From: Paramecium sonneborni
Lineage: Eukaryota; Ciliophora; Oligohymenophorea; Peniculida; Parameciidae
Direction of reading: 5' to 3'
Assembly (NCBI GenBank): GCA_905182985.1
Contig: CAJJDN010000069.1
Coordinates: 255,035-319,034 of the forward strand
DNA: 64,000 bases
Position 1 is the stretch's first letter; every line of letters starts with the position of its first letter. The notes beneath the pieces are model-generated. The model was not told the origin of the DNA, ran no database searches, and worked only from the letters and a program-made list of their open reading frames with translations. Position numbers and translations under genes: made by a program. Positions 26,181-36,305 of the stretch are shown here, in pieces.

Positions 26181-26751
26181 TCATTTTGATCTTTTTTCAT
26201 CATCTGAATAAAATACATCACAAAATTGATATGGTTATTTTTCTACCATTTATTCTTATTTCGATTTCTTTTTTGTTTATTTCTTCACTTAAGATGATTC
26301 CTATTCAGATTCATCATCATAATCAACAGTATTTCTATGATGGGTTGAAATCTGAACATAATGAACTTACAATCTCTCAGATATTTAACGATATGAGAAA
26401 CCTAAAGAATTAAGATGTTCAACCAACTACCAAAACTCTTGTTTTTGATAAGTATAAGGTGAACTTCTTCTTCCTACAAGTTTCTATGGAGGAGGAGGAT
26501 TTAAGTCTTTCTCAATAAATACTCGAAATATGGCATCAATATTTGTTTAAACTTTTTATTGAACAGCCTCAAATCATATATATTATTACTTAATCTTGAA
26601 TTAATTTTTCAATCATCATTTATAATGAATTATACATTCTGAAAAAGTCCATAGGTTTGATATCATTAGTATTAACATTTTTTATATCAAATGGGAATTC
26701 TCCATTTTCAGGTTTAGGAATGAATAAGGGGCGGGTTTATTTTTTGCTCAT
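26181..26751 (-). CDS. Small hypothetical protein
   Basis: 182 residues; one 22-nt intron (26568-26589) gives exactly 183 codons with stop. The N-terminus reads MSKKQTRPLFIPKPENGEFP, the middle is helical (MDFFRMYNSLQMMIEKLIQD), then comes a proline run (LNPPPPQKLVGRRSS), and the tail is acidic and lysine-rich (DYDDESEQESSQ) ending YSDDEKRSK. No domain is recognised. It is convergent with the MIR-domain gene and divergent from the next plus-strand gene (191-bp spacer). Confidence 0.7.
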
Positions 26752-26942
26752 AAAATTATTTTATTATCATTTAATTAAGATGTGGAAAGTTTTCAACTAA
26801 ATGTAATTTTAGTGCATAAATCGTAAGATATTTAAGAAGTCATTCAAAAATTATTACACTTCCACAGAATCTTTAATCCAAATACTTTAATTTAATTGTT
26901 ATTTTTTATAATTTTTTAAAAATCCAAACCAAAATTTTATAA

Positions 26943-27679
26943 ATGGAACTTCCAAGTCTATCTCAAACACGCTTAAGCTCAAAGAAACTTAGTTAAAAAA
27001 TTAGAGTTGATAGATAAGGTCATCCAATTCTAAAAGGATATAAATTACATTAAGTAACATTCATAGATAATGTAAAATCTGGATAAAAAATTCATAAAAT
27101 TCATATTGTTGATAGTTGGAAATAACATAATTTTAATGAATATTAATAAAAAAAGGACTAAAAATGTTGCCAAATAAGTTGATTATTACAATGAATTGAT
27201 TAGCTTAAATTCTTATTATCTAAAACATATTTTTCAATAAAATATATTATAATTGAAGTATACCATTATTTCTAATTAAATTTAATTAATTCAAGTACTA
27301 GATAGAGAACAATAATTATTTCCTTTATTCAAAAAAACTGAATAAGAATTTACTATGCAAGATCTCTCTTGTATAAAGGTGGCACAAGATATCGTTGTAC
27401 TATTACAAAAACTAAGATAAATTTAAAGAGATTAATTATCTTTTCTACAGAAATAAAATTGGTGAAGATGATTTTTTTAGATTTTATTATGAAATTAATT
27501 CAAGATGTTTATTTAAGAAGATATTAGGTCATATTGAACAAATAAATCTATTGATTGAATAGTATATTTATATAATATTGGGTAATTCGATTTTGTCAAA
27601 GAAAATGGATTCTGATCATATATATAAATATCTGAAAATTCTCAAAATCTCTGAAAATCAAATCTTCTAATAAGCTTGA
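26943..27679 (+). CDS. Hypothetical multi-exon protein (copy 1)
   Basis: The ATG at 26943 opens MELPSLSQTRLSSKKLSQKI, then GHPILKGYKLHQVTFIDNVK and IHIVDSWKQHNFNEY. A 26-nt GTT...TAG intron follows, then a Gln-rich stretch (VLDREQQLFPLFKKTEQEF). A frame change that I could not assign to a clean intron follows near 27.40 kb. The last exon reads KIGEDDFFRFYYEINSRC and ends with TGA at 27677. About 230 residues; no domain recognised. The whole gene is repeated at 28101-28837 because of the contig overlap, so it should be counted once. Confidence 0.55.
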
Positions 27680-27715
27680 CTTTTAAAGATTCTGAAAAGT
27701 ATGAAAAAATAGATA

Positions 27716-27960
27716 TCAAAATATATATTCTCTATCATTTCCTTAACTATTATCCAAAATCCATTTATGTTATAACATTTAATCAATAGTAATTCTGTTT
27801 TCAGGTCTTTATTATAATCCTCTCTTAACAAAATCTTTGAGTGCAGGAGAGAATGTTGATGGTAAATCAAATTTATTCTATTAAAAATACGATTTAATTT
27901 ACTTTTAATATATTTTCCATAATTGATTCATCATCTCTTGGATATTCTGAGAAAGGAGTA
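27716..27960 (-). other. Duplicated 3' fragment of the Aurora-like kinase
   Basis: The last coding exon of the kinase at 28874-30522 plus part of the preceding one, cut by the N at 27961. It is identical to the 3' end of the full gene and is an assembly duplicate, not a pseudogene. Confidence 0.85.
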
Positions 27961-27961
27961 N
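27961..27961. other. Single-N contig join
   Basis: One N separates the two identical 1157-bp copies. It marks a scaffold join rather than an ambiguous base call. Confidence 0.9.
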
Positions 27962-29118
27962 TAATTTTAGTGCATAAATCGTAAGATATTTAAGAAGTCA
28001 TTCAAAAATTATTACACTTCCACAGAATCTTTAATCCAAATACTTTAATTTAATTGTTATTTTTTATAATTTTTTAAAAATCCAAACCAAAATTTTATAA
28101 ATGGAACTTCCAAGTCTATCTCAAACACGCTTAAGCTCAAAGAAACTTAGTTAAAAAATTAGAGTTGATAGATAAGGTCATCCAATTCTAAAAGGATATA
28201 AATTACATTAAGTAACATTCATAGATAATGTAAAATCTGGATAAAAAATTCATAAAATTCATATTGTTGATAGTTGGAAATAACATAATTTTAATGAATA
28301 TTAATAAAAAAAGGACTAAAAATGTTGCCAAATAAGTTGATTATTACAATGAATTGATTAGCTTAAATTCTTATTATCTAAAACATATTTTTCAATAAAA
28401 TATATTATAATTGAAGTATACCATTATTTCTAATTAAATTTAATTAATTCAAGTACTAGATAGAGAACAATAATTATTTCCTTTATTCAAAAAAACTGAA
28501 TAAGAATTTACTATGCAAGATCTCTCTTGTATAAAGGTGGCACAAGATATCGTTGTACTATTACAAAAACTAAGATAAATTTAAAGAGATTAATTATCTT
28601 TTCTACAGAAATAAAATTGGTGAAGATGATTTTTTTAGATTTTATTATGAAATTAATTCAAGATGTTTATTTAAGAAGATATTAGGTCATATTGAACAAA
28701 TAAATCTATTGATTGAATAGTATATTTATATAATATTGGGTAATTCGATTTTGTCAAAGAAAATGGATTCTGATCATATATATAAATATCTGAAAATTCT
28801 CAAAATCTCTGAAAATCAAATCTTCTAATAAGCTTGACTTTTAAAGATTCTGAAAAGTATGAAAAAATAGATATCAAAATATATATTCTCTATCATTTCC
28901 TTAACTATTATCCAAAATCCATTTATGTTATAACATTTAATCAATAGTAATTCTGTTTTCAGGTCTTTATTATAATCCTCTCTTAACAAAATCTTTGAGT
29001 GCAGGAGAGAATGTTGATGGTAAATCAAATTTATTCTATTAAAAATACGATTTAATTTACTTTTAATATATTTTCCATAATTGATTCATCATCTCTTGGA
29101 TATTCTGAGAAAGGAGTA
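27962..29118. repeat. Copy 2 of the 1157-bp direct repeat
   Basis: Second copy, continuous with the rest of the kinase gene at its right end. Genes in it (28101-28837 and the kinase 3' end) are the same genes as in copy 1. Confidence 0.9.
28101..28837 (+). CDS. Hypothetical multi-exon protein (copy 2)
   Basis: Assembly duplicate of the gene at 26943-27679; the same comments apply. Its true upstream region is the one in front of copy 1. Confidence 0.5.
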
Positions 29119-30522
29119 CTACCAGCAACAAGTTCATATGCTAGTATAGCAATTTACCATGCATCACATCTCTCATCATATCCTTAATCTTTAATTACTT
29201 CAGGAGCAATATAATCAACAGTTCCACAAAAAGTATTTCTTCTATCTTCTTAAGAAGGAATTTCTCTAACACATCCCAAATCGCAAAGTTTCACATAATT
29301 CTTTAAAAATATAATAATAAATTACTAAAGACAATAAGATATTTTCAGTTTTCAAATCTCTATGCATATAGCCTTGTTTATGCATATATTATATGGCTGA
29401 TAATATTTACATAATAAAAGTGCTAGAATCTTTCTCATTAAATCTCTTGTTAGGTTATTTGTATTAATGTTAGAATAGTTCTCCATTATTGCAAAATTCT
29501 AACATCATATATACATGGGATTCATCATATGACTACCCATACATTTTAACAATATTTGGATGTGATAATTTAGATTGTATGATAATTTCTCTAGCCAATT
29601 ATTCTTACATTGCATGTTCAATAACAGTTTATTTTTTAATAATTTTGAGTGCAAAGATCAATCCAGATCTTTAATCAATAGCCATATGAACATCACTAAA
29701 TTTACCTCTTCCTAAAAATGAACTAATTTTAAGTTTTAATTTATTTTCTATTGAAGAATATAAACTTTAAGTCTATTTCTAGGATGGAAATTGAGATGTA
29801 ATTTTTGGTTATAAAGTATAGGAATCTTAAGATTTTCGGATAATTGAATTATTTGTAAGTGTCACTATACTAGTATTATTGATGACAGTATTTTATATGG
29901 GATTAGCGACATATTTTAAATTTGTAAATGTGTTTTAGCTAAGACTTTTACTAAGTTCTTGTTTTGGCTAAATTTTGAATGGAGAATTGAGTTTACAATT
30001 AATATTAACTTTCTACAACTTTAACCTGGAAGAAAGACCAGCTGCAGTTGATGTAGATTCTTTAGACAAACGCTAATCTGGTAGTTTTTTGGTCAAATTC
30101 ATACTAATACAATTTTTAAGTAAGACTAGATTATCTTAGAGCATTTTAGATTTATCAATTAACTTATTCCAATCTTTCTCCATTTATTCTCTCTATTTTT
30201 TTACATTAGGGGATGGTTAACGTAATGGTTATTGTTAATTACCTGGGTCTTCAATTGTGATGTTAAGATCTTTGGATATTTTACGAAAGGCAATGTTGGT
30301 TTGAGTAGATGGAACAATTTTCATTGTTGGACCATAGACAATTTAAGATGCAGGATATTAAAGAAATTGTTTGTTTTCTGAACCATCTCTAGATTATATT
30401 AGCTATGTTAACACTGAATTAAATACTTTATCTCTTTACGTTTATTATTAAGAGAAGTAAACAGCAGAATTTGTGCCAAATTGATTATGATATTTGATTT
30501 GGCTTTAATTAGGTTGAAACAT
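28874..30522 (-). CDS. Aurora-like serine/threonine protein kinase
   Basis: 532 residues after removing two 25-nt introns. The long N-terminus (about 245 residues, Gln/Ser/Asn-rich, starting MFQPNQSQIKYHNQF) is followed by a kinase domain: glycine loop FLGRGKFSDVHMA, lysine in FALKIIKKQ, helix-C Glu in LAREIIIQ, catalytic loop YMHRDLKTENILLS, metal loop CDLGCVREI, T-loop RRNTFCGTVDYIAPEV, and a C-lobe with GYDERCDAWQIAILAYELVAG and LQQRPENRITIDQMLQHKWI. The T-loop spacing and GTVDY resemble Aurora kinases. The metal motif is DLG instead of DFG and the W-S-L-G segment is WQIA; both are conservative enough that activity is likely. The ATG at 30522 is divergent from the next plus gene (95-bp spacer). 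Confidence 0.88.
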
Positions 30523-30617
30523 TAAACAAATTATATTATTATATATATTATCTCAAATTGTCTAGATGATAAAATTGATATATTTGATAATGTATAATTG
30601 AAATTAATTAATATTTA

Positions 30618-32343
30618 ATGAAAAGACCATCTACAGCTGGGATGCAAAAGCATAATTAATCACCTAAAGCTTTCAAATTGAATTCAAAATTATCAGAAGA
30701 AAATCTGCAATAGAAATAATTCTAATTATCTAAAACATTGTCTAAATTACAATTTGAATAAAGAAATCTTTAATAATAAATGCATTCAATAGAAGTACAT
30801 TATTATATACATAAAATAGTAAGAGAAATAAAAGTCTAAAATTGTTTAAGATGAAAAATAGGGAAATTAGAGTTGGCTAGGAATAAAACTGAAAATCTAA
30901 ATTAATTAGCTTAATTCACAAATTGAAGAAAAGCAAGGTCAAATTAAATAATTGTAAAAGAATCCTAATTTTACACGAGCATAAGAGTAAAATATTCTTA
31001 TAGAATATCTCAATTATTGTTCATCATCATTAAAATAGGAATAAAATTTGATGCCAGATGAAGTTGAAGAGTTAAAAGTAGAAATCTAAGAATTAGAAAT
31101 AACAAAGAAATTATTGGAAGAGTAAAGTGAAAATCTTTCAATTTAAAAAAGTTTACTTGAAAAAAAAATCTCATAACAATATTTAGAACTAGATCAAACT
31201 AAAAATGAACTTAAAGAGAAAGAAAGAGATCTTAGATATTTAAAAAAAGAAATGATTAAATTTGAAGAGAAATAAAAAGAAACATAATAAAATTAAAAAG
31301 TAACAATTAAGAAGAAGGAGATTATTGATATAGATGACAAAAAGGCTGAAATAATAGAGAAAGATCAATAAATAAGTTAATAAGAATAGATAATTAATTA
31401 ATTAAAGGAAAAGTTGTAAGAAAGAACGAATTATGAATTGAGAAGCAAAAATGCATTGATTGATGAATTATAAGCATTAAATTAGTAAGTATAATAGATG
31501 AGAGATGAATTGAAAGAATTAAATGAATATTACTTGGCAGAAATCTAACCTTTAGAAACTGAATCTTTGCCTATAATATAGGGAAATAGAGATCACACAT
31601 TTACAATTTTACATGATGTTTACAACAAACAAGAGAAAAAATTTCCAAAAGCACCAAGAGTTAGATATGAATAGGTTTAAGATATGGGAAAAGAATTGAG
31701 TTTAAGATTGCAATTAAAATAAATAACTGTAAATGAAGCATGTGCTATCTTAATTTAACCTGCAATCAATAATACCATTAATATTGAATAATTATAAGAG
31801 TAATTACTATAAGAACCATTTACAATGGCTGATCCTAATGAAGCTAAATTAATAGCCAGATATATTGTAGAAGATGTAAATGATGAAATTGTTAGTTTGG
31901 ATCCTTAAGCTTCTATTAAATTGCCAGTAGTAAAATCTGTTTTTAGACATTTACTTAATTGTTATGATTTATTGACTGCTGAATAAGATAAATAATTATG
32001 GGAAGAAGTGAGTGCTATTGTTAATAAGTATGAAACAGCTTTGAGAAGTTAATTTGATTTACTAAATAAATAATAACATGGATTTATGAAACCTAAGGAT
32101 TTGTTTTTTTGTTTAGATTAATTATTTTTAGATCTAACTGATATTTAAAAGGAATATGTATTATTAAGACTATTTGCATATACAAATAATATCAATAAGA
32201 TTATGCACATGAAAATTTTTGATGTGTTTAAATCTGGATCCTACATTGATAGGGTTTCAAAGGATAGTAGAAAGAAAAAGAAACAAAGGTAAACTGCTAA
32301 GAAAATTGAAATTCAGAAGTAAGATATTGATGATTTTGATTGA
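30618..32343 (+). CDS. Coiled-coil protein with conserved C-terminal domain
   Basis: 566 residues; one 25-nt intron (after SIE near 30.79 kb) leaves exactly 567 codons. The N-terminus is polar (MKRPSTAGMQKHNQSPKAF). Residues about 80-300 form a nearly continuous coiled coil, for example EELKVEIQELEITKKLLEEQ and KELQERTNYELRSKNALID-type heptads. From about residue 330 the sequence is ordered (FTILHDVYNKQEKKFPKAPR, VKSVFRHLLNCYDLLTAEQD), with a helical GFMKPKDLFFCLDQLFLDL segment that looks like a degenerate EF-hand or helical repeat. The tail is basic. Plausibly cilium- or cytoskeleton-associated; no orthologue is assigned. Confidence 0.75.
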
Positions 32344-32375
32344 TGATTATGATAATAATATATAATTTTTAATAA

Positions 32376-33825
32376 ATGGATGAAGCAGTTGTGAGGAAAT
32401 AGAAGAAATTGACTGTAGGAATGGTTATTGCAGGCAAATATAAATTATTAGAAATGATTGGTGCAGGTTCATTTGGAATGGTGTTTAAGTCTTAGTATTT
32501 AAAAAATGGAGATTTAGTAGCAGCAAAATTTGAAAAACGAGACGATTCCCAAAAAGGAGTCAGTCTTCTTATTAGAGAAATTAAGGTTCTGTCTGAAGTT
32601 AATGGATTGAAAGGTTAGATTAACTCTTATGCTATAAAAAGGTTTTCCCCAAATCAAGTTCTATGGAAGGGATGAAAATTATAATTTCTTTATGGAAACT
32701 TACTTAGGTTTAAATTTAGAGTAATTGCTAAGAAAATGTGGGAACAGATTCTCTATTCATACAACATTGAGAATAGGTATTTAAATCATTGAAAGATTGT
32801 ATGTATCTTGATTGGTATAATTAGGTAAGCGTTTCATGAGAAGAATCTCATTCATAGGGATATTAAACCAGAAAATTTTACAATTAGCAGATAAGATACT
32901 ACTTAAATTATGGCTATTGATTTTGGTTTAGCTAAATACTATAGAGACACAGCAGGCAAACATATTCCATTTGTAAATAACAAGGGTTTGATTGGAACAG
33001 CCAGATATGCAAGCATTAATGCTTAATTAGGTTTGTTTCTTATATGATAAGGCAACGAGTAGAGTAGAAGAGATGATATTGAAGCCATTGCATACGTTCT
33101 TATATATTTTCATCTTGGAGAATTACCTTGGTAAAATATTCAAGTTGCTTCTAAGGAAGAAAAATACAAATAAATTTTAATACTCAAATAAAATAATGAA
33201 TTGGATAAATACAGTGATAAAATTCCTTAAGTAAAATATCCTTTATTCTTAGTGTTTAATGAAGATGCTTAAAATTGCAAAGTCTTATGAATTTAGTCAA
33301 ACTCCTGATTACATGGGCTTGACTAAATTATTATAAGATGAATTAACTATTGATGCAAAAATGGATTGGGAATCTTTATTAGAAACCACTAATGATAAAA
33401 TGAGTGTATCTATTGATATGATTGAAAATGATAATTAGTTTGATGAGATGCAGGATGATAAATAATAATAAGAAGTTTTAAATTCCATGAAAAAAATAGC
33501 TTAACAAGAAACTAAATTTATTAATGGTAGATTAAATAATAGTCGAAATCATATAATGTATTTAGAAGTTCCAAAGAATAGCATTGTTTTAAATGATGCT
33601 TAGAGCCCTGCTGGAACTATTAAATCATTTAACACTTCCAAGGTTAATCATTATTGTGGAAGTCACATCAATTTCAACACATAAAAATAATTTAGCGATT
33701 TAAGAGTTAAGTCATGTGAAAACTTTTAATATAATGATGAAGATAATTATGAGGCAGATTCTGACGATTAGCCTTGTATACTATTTCAAAATTTAGTTGT
33801 TGGTCGTTCTTCTTCCAAAATGTGA
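32376..33825 (+). CDS. Casein kinase 1-type protein kinase
   Basis: 450 residues after removing four introns (28, 26, 21 and 22 nt), leaving exactly 451 codons. CK1 features: glycine loop [15 protein letters not shown], lysine in VAAKFEKR, catalytic loop [21 protein letters not shown], then [13 protein letters not shown] and [16 protein letters not shown], the CK1 hallmark in place of the usual APE motif, then GELPWQNI. After the kinase fold there is a 150-residue Gln/Asn-rich C-terminal extension ([17 protein letters not shown]) ending [11 protein letters not shown]1 families are greatly expanded in Paramecium; substrate and location cannot be told from sequence. It starts 32 bp after the upstream stop on the same strand. 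Confidence 0.93.
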
Positions 33826-34073
33826 ATTGATATATATATTTATCATAAGATTAATATATATTGTAGTGTATATATTGAAATTGTTCTCAACAATTTAAAA
33901 ATTATTTATAAAATAATAAATATCAATAATAATATTATTGTGTAATTATTGTAAATAAATCAAAATTTTATATCTCATAAAAAATAAATATCTTTAGTTT
34001 TTTGAGTCTTTTTTATTTAAATTATATAGGTATTTATCTTAAAATTGTATGTAGATTAATATTATTATATACA

Positions 34074-34833
34074 TCAACAGCAACTTTTGATTTCATCATT
34101 TTTTTTATCAGATTTTTCTTAAGGTTGATGAAGCTTCTTTACGCTTAAATCAGCTTAATTGAGAGCAGGTAACTTAGCTTCATTGTTGACACTTCCATTA
34201 ATATGATTCAAGAAAACTAATTTAGCTGTTTCAGCAAATGCCTAAAAATATTTGTATTTTATACCTCATCCACATTTTCCCTTGTTTTGGAGGATGTTTC
34301 AAAAAAAAGAGCAAGGCCATTTGTTTCCATCCAGTATTTACCTTCTTCATAAGATACTTCTCGTCTATAGCTAATAAGAATAAAAATACTCAGATTCTCT
34401 ATCATTTTAAGCGCCTACTAAAACAGTAATAATAGATGGTGAGGAATGATCCCTTACTTCTTTTAACCATGAATTGAGTCTTTCAAGGGATTGTTTACTA
34501 TAGAATTCAAAATGTATATATTACTTAGCGACACTATAGACTAAGAAAACAGCAGCAACCTTTCTATAAAATGATCTGACTACTGATCGAAAAGACTCTT
34601 AACCAGCAGTATCCCAAATTTACAGTTTTACGTTTGTATTTTCATCAATTTTTACAATTTTAGATAGGAATTCTACTCCAATCGTCACATTGTATTCATT
34701 TGTAAAATCATTCTTCACATATCTCATCAATAGACATGACTTTCCAACACCTTAGAATAGTTGATTAGTGATCTTTACCTGCATCTCCAATAATGATAAT
34801 TTTGAACAAAGGTGATTTATCAGGTGTACTCAT
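34074..34833 (-). CDS. Rab-family small GTPase
   Basis: 220 residues after four introns (28, 27, 19 and 23 nt), leaving exactly 221 codons. G-box motifs: P-loop IIIGDAGVGKSCLL (the first intron splits it between GDAG and GVGKS), switch I NVTIGVEFLSK, switch II LQIWDTAGQESFRS, and G5-like FFETSSKTRENVDE. The G4 position reads VLVGAQNDRE, where N-K-x-D is normally found. The last residues are SCC, fitting double geranylgeranylation and membrane attachment. Sequence is closest to the Rab2/Rab11 class in feel, but the subtype cannot be fixed. It is convergent with the CK1 gene (248-bp spacer) and probably acts in vesicle trafficking. Confidence 0.92.
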
Positions 34834-34935
34834 TTATAAATTTTATTAATAAATATCAAAAATAGAAAAGTATATAGAGTTTTAATTAAAGCTTGTATAT
34901 AGTGAATAGCTGTATATTGCTTATTAAATTAAAAG

Positions 34936-35235
34936 ATGATTGAATTAATAATTAATAATAAAGACATTAGGATTTCCATTTTTAAGGTCATTAATTCTTG
35001 AATTTGCTAGAGATTTATTGTCTACTTAATTAATAAAGAGTTTAAAGTTTATCAATATAATAAAGAATTCAAACCCCAACATTTTGATATTGAAAATCAT
35101 TATTGGATATTCAATAATATAAGCTTTTTAAATACTTTTAAATCAGTTTTAAAAATAAGAAACATGGAAGAGAATAAATTTGATAAATAAATTCTAAAAA
35201 GTGCAAATGTTGATTGGTTTAAAGGAAAATGTTGA
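34936..35235 (+). CDS. Small hypothetical protein (91 residues)
   Basis: The ATG at 34936 opens MIELIINNKDIRISIFK; a 24-nt GTC...TAG intron follows, then RFIVYLINKEFKVYQYN and FDIENHYWIFNNISFLN, ending VDWFKGKC. Removing the intron leaves exactly 92 codons. It ends 30 bp from the 3' end of SSNA1 on the other strand. No domain is recognised, and the GTC donor is atypical, so this is a moderate-confidence gene. Confidence 0.5.
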
Positions 35236-35265
35236 GATGAATTATCTATGTTGGAAAATATGTAA

Positions 35266-35607
35266 TCATTATTCTTTAATGTGATATTATGATTCTTTTT
35301 ATAGTACATGTAATAGAGTTTTAAGGCTCTCTACAATCTTATTTTTAGTATGCTCAGTTTCTTATATTGTCTTTTCTAGTTCTCTTTTTTCAGTAGCTGT
35401 TCTCATGACTGTTTCTAGATTAATTAATTATATTAATTGAATACCATTAACTCGATCTAGTCTTTCTGAAAGAATCTCCAATTCTTTCTCAATTCTACGT
35501 CTTTCTTCTTCTTCTTCATAAATTTCACTCTTAAGTTCTTCCTTTTTCTCTCTTAAATCCTCCAATGTTCCAATAAGTTCTGCAACTAAGTTTTGATAAT
35601 TAGACAT
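35266..35607 (-). CDS. SSNA1: SSNA1/NA14/DIP13 microtubule-associated protein
   Basis: Small all-helical protein of centrioles, basal bodies and cilia that self-assembles into fibrils and contributes to microtubule branching and stability. The translation matches the family along its length: MSNYQNLVAELIGTLEDLRE, KKEELKSEIYEEEERRR, IEKELEILSERLDRVN, then ATEKRELEKTIQETE and KIVESLKTLLHVLQKES. A 30-nt intron at 35415-35444 lies between RVN and ETVMRTA. Because 30 is a multiple of three and it contains no TGA, it would be translated if retained, but only the spliced form aligns. 103 residues, similar to animal and algal members. Confidence 0.93.
35415..35444 (-). other. 30-nt frame-neutral intron in SSNA1
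   Basis: A GTA...TAG element inside SSNA1 that keeps the frame and has no TGA, so reading-frame tests alone cannot detect it. Its removal is supported only by alignment to the SSNA1 family, which lacks the inserted ten residues. Confidence 0.8.
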
Positions 35608-35669
35608 ATAAGAATTTGAATTTATATAAAGTTATATATAAAGAAATAGTTAGATATATAAATAAATTT

Positions 35670-36288
35670 ATGTATATTGCCCTTATATTTATTGGAATAG
35701 TAAAAGTGATAGCAGACAATTTTGGATTCATTGTTCAATCAGGAGAGCAACAATGTCTTTAGGATCAATTATTGAAAGGATAAATGATGGCATTATAGAT
35801 TATTGCTAACTCGACTGAATTCGAGTTCACAGTGGAGGTACTCACTTGATTAGCAATCGTGAAAGCAAGGCCAAAAGGACCCCTAGTAGATTGAGTCACG
35901 AAAAAATGAGATCCTCATTAAGTACACATTGACTATGTTGAGCAATGAATATCTGAAATATTGCTTTAGAGTTTTTGGATCGAAAAACGCAAAGTTTGAC
36001 ATCACTTATAAGAAGGGAGATGAAACTGTAGATAGAGAGTAAATGGCCAACAAAGAAGATCTAGATTTGATTGATGGGTATTTAAAATAGTTGGATCGTG
36101 TTTTTGGGTAGATGAAAGATTTGAATAGATTCTAAAAGGGTTCATAAGAAAACAATTAAGGGCTTGGAGAAACTTTAGGATTGTAGATGACAACATTTAC
36201 AATGTTAACTTTATTAACTCTATGTATATCGACATATGTGTTAGTAAAACAAATCAAAGTTACAATAAGAAAATAAAAAGAAAAATGA
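35670..36288 (+). CDS. p24/EMP24-family (GOLD) cargo receptor
   Basis: Type I membrane protein of COPI/COPII vesicles. Signal peptide MYIALIFIGIVKVIA, then a GOLD domain (NFGFIVQSGEQQCLQDQLLK, EFEFTVEQGQKDP, YLKYCFRVFGSKNAKFDITYK) with the two conserved Cys, a helical neck (DLIDGYLKQLDRVFGQMKD), one membrane span (MTTFTMLTLLTLCISTYVLV) and a short basic tail ending KQKEK. The tail fits a KxKxx COPI-retrieval signal. A 28-nt intron at 35838-35865 with an AAG acceptor gives exactly 197 codons. It is followed after only 17 bp by the mannosidase ATG on the same strand, and starts 62 bp from the divergent SSNA1. Confidence 0.9.
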
Positions 36289-36305
36289 TATATTTAAAAA
36301 TAAGT

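Larger units (their letters stand above)
26804..27960. repeat. Copy 1 of a 1157-bp direct repeat at a contig join
   Basis: Matches 27962-29118 at an offset of 1158 bp; I saw no difference when reading the two. Copy 1 ends exactly at the single N at 27961 and copy 2 begins exactly after it. This is what two overlapping contig ends placed side by side would look like, rather than a biological duplication. Confidence 0.9.

Noticed and set aside
26804..29118. Genuine recent tandem gene duplication
   Set aside because: The repeat boundaries coincide exactly with the N, copies are identical including noncoding bases, and one kinase copy is cut at the join.
35806..35826. Small inverted repeat AACTCGA...TCGAGTT as a terminator or regulatory hairpin
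   Set aside because: It sits in the coding sequence of the p24 protein (STEFEF region) and is short enough to be chance.
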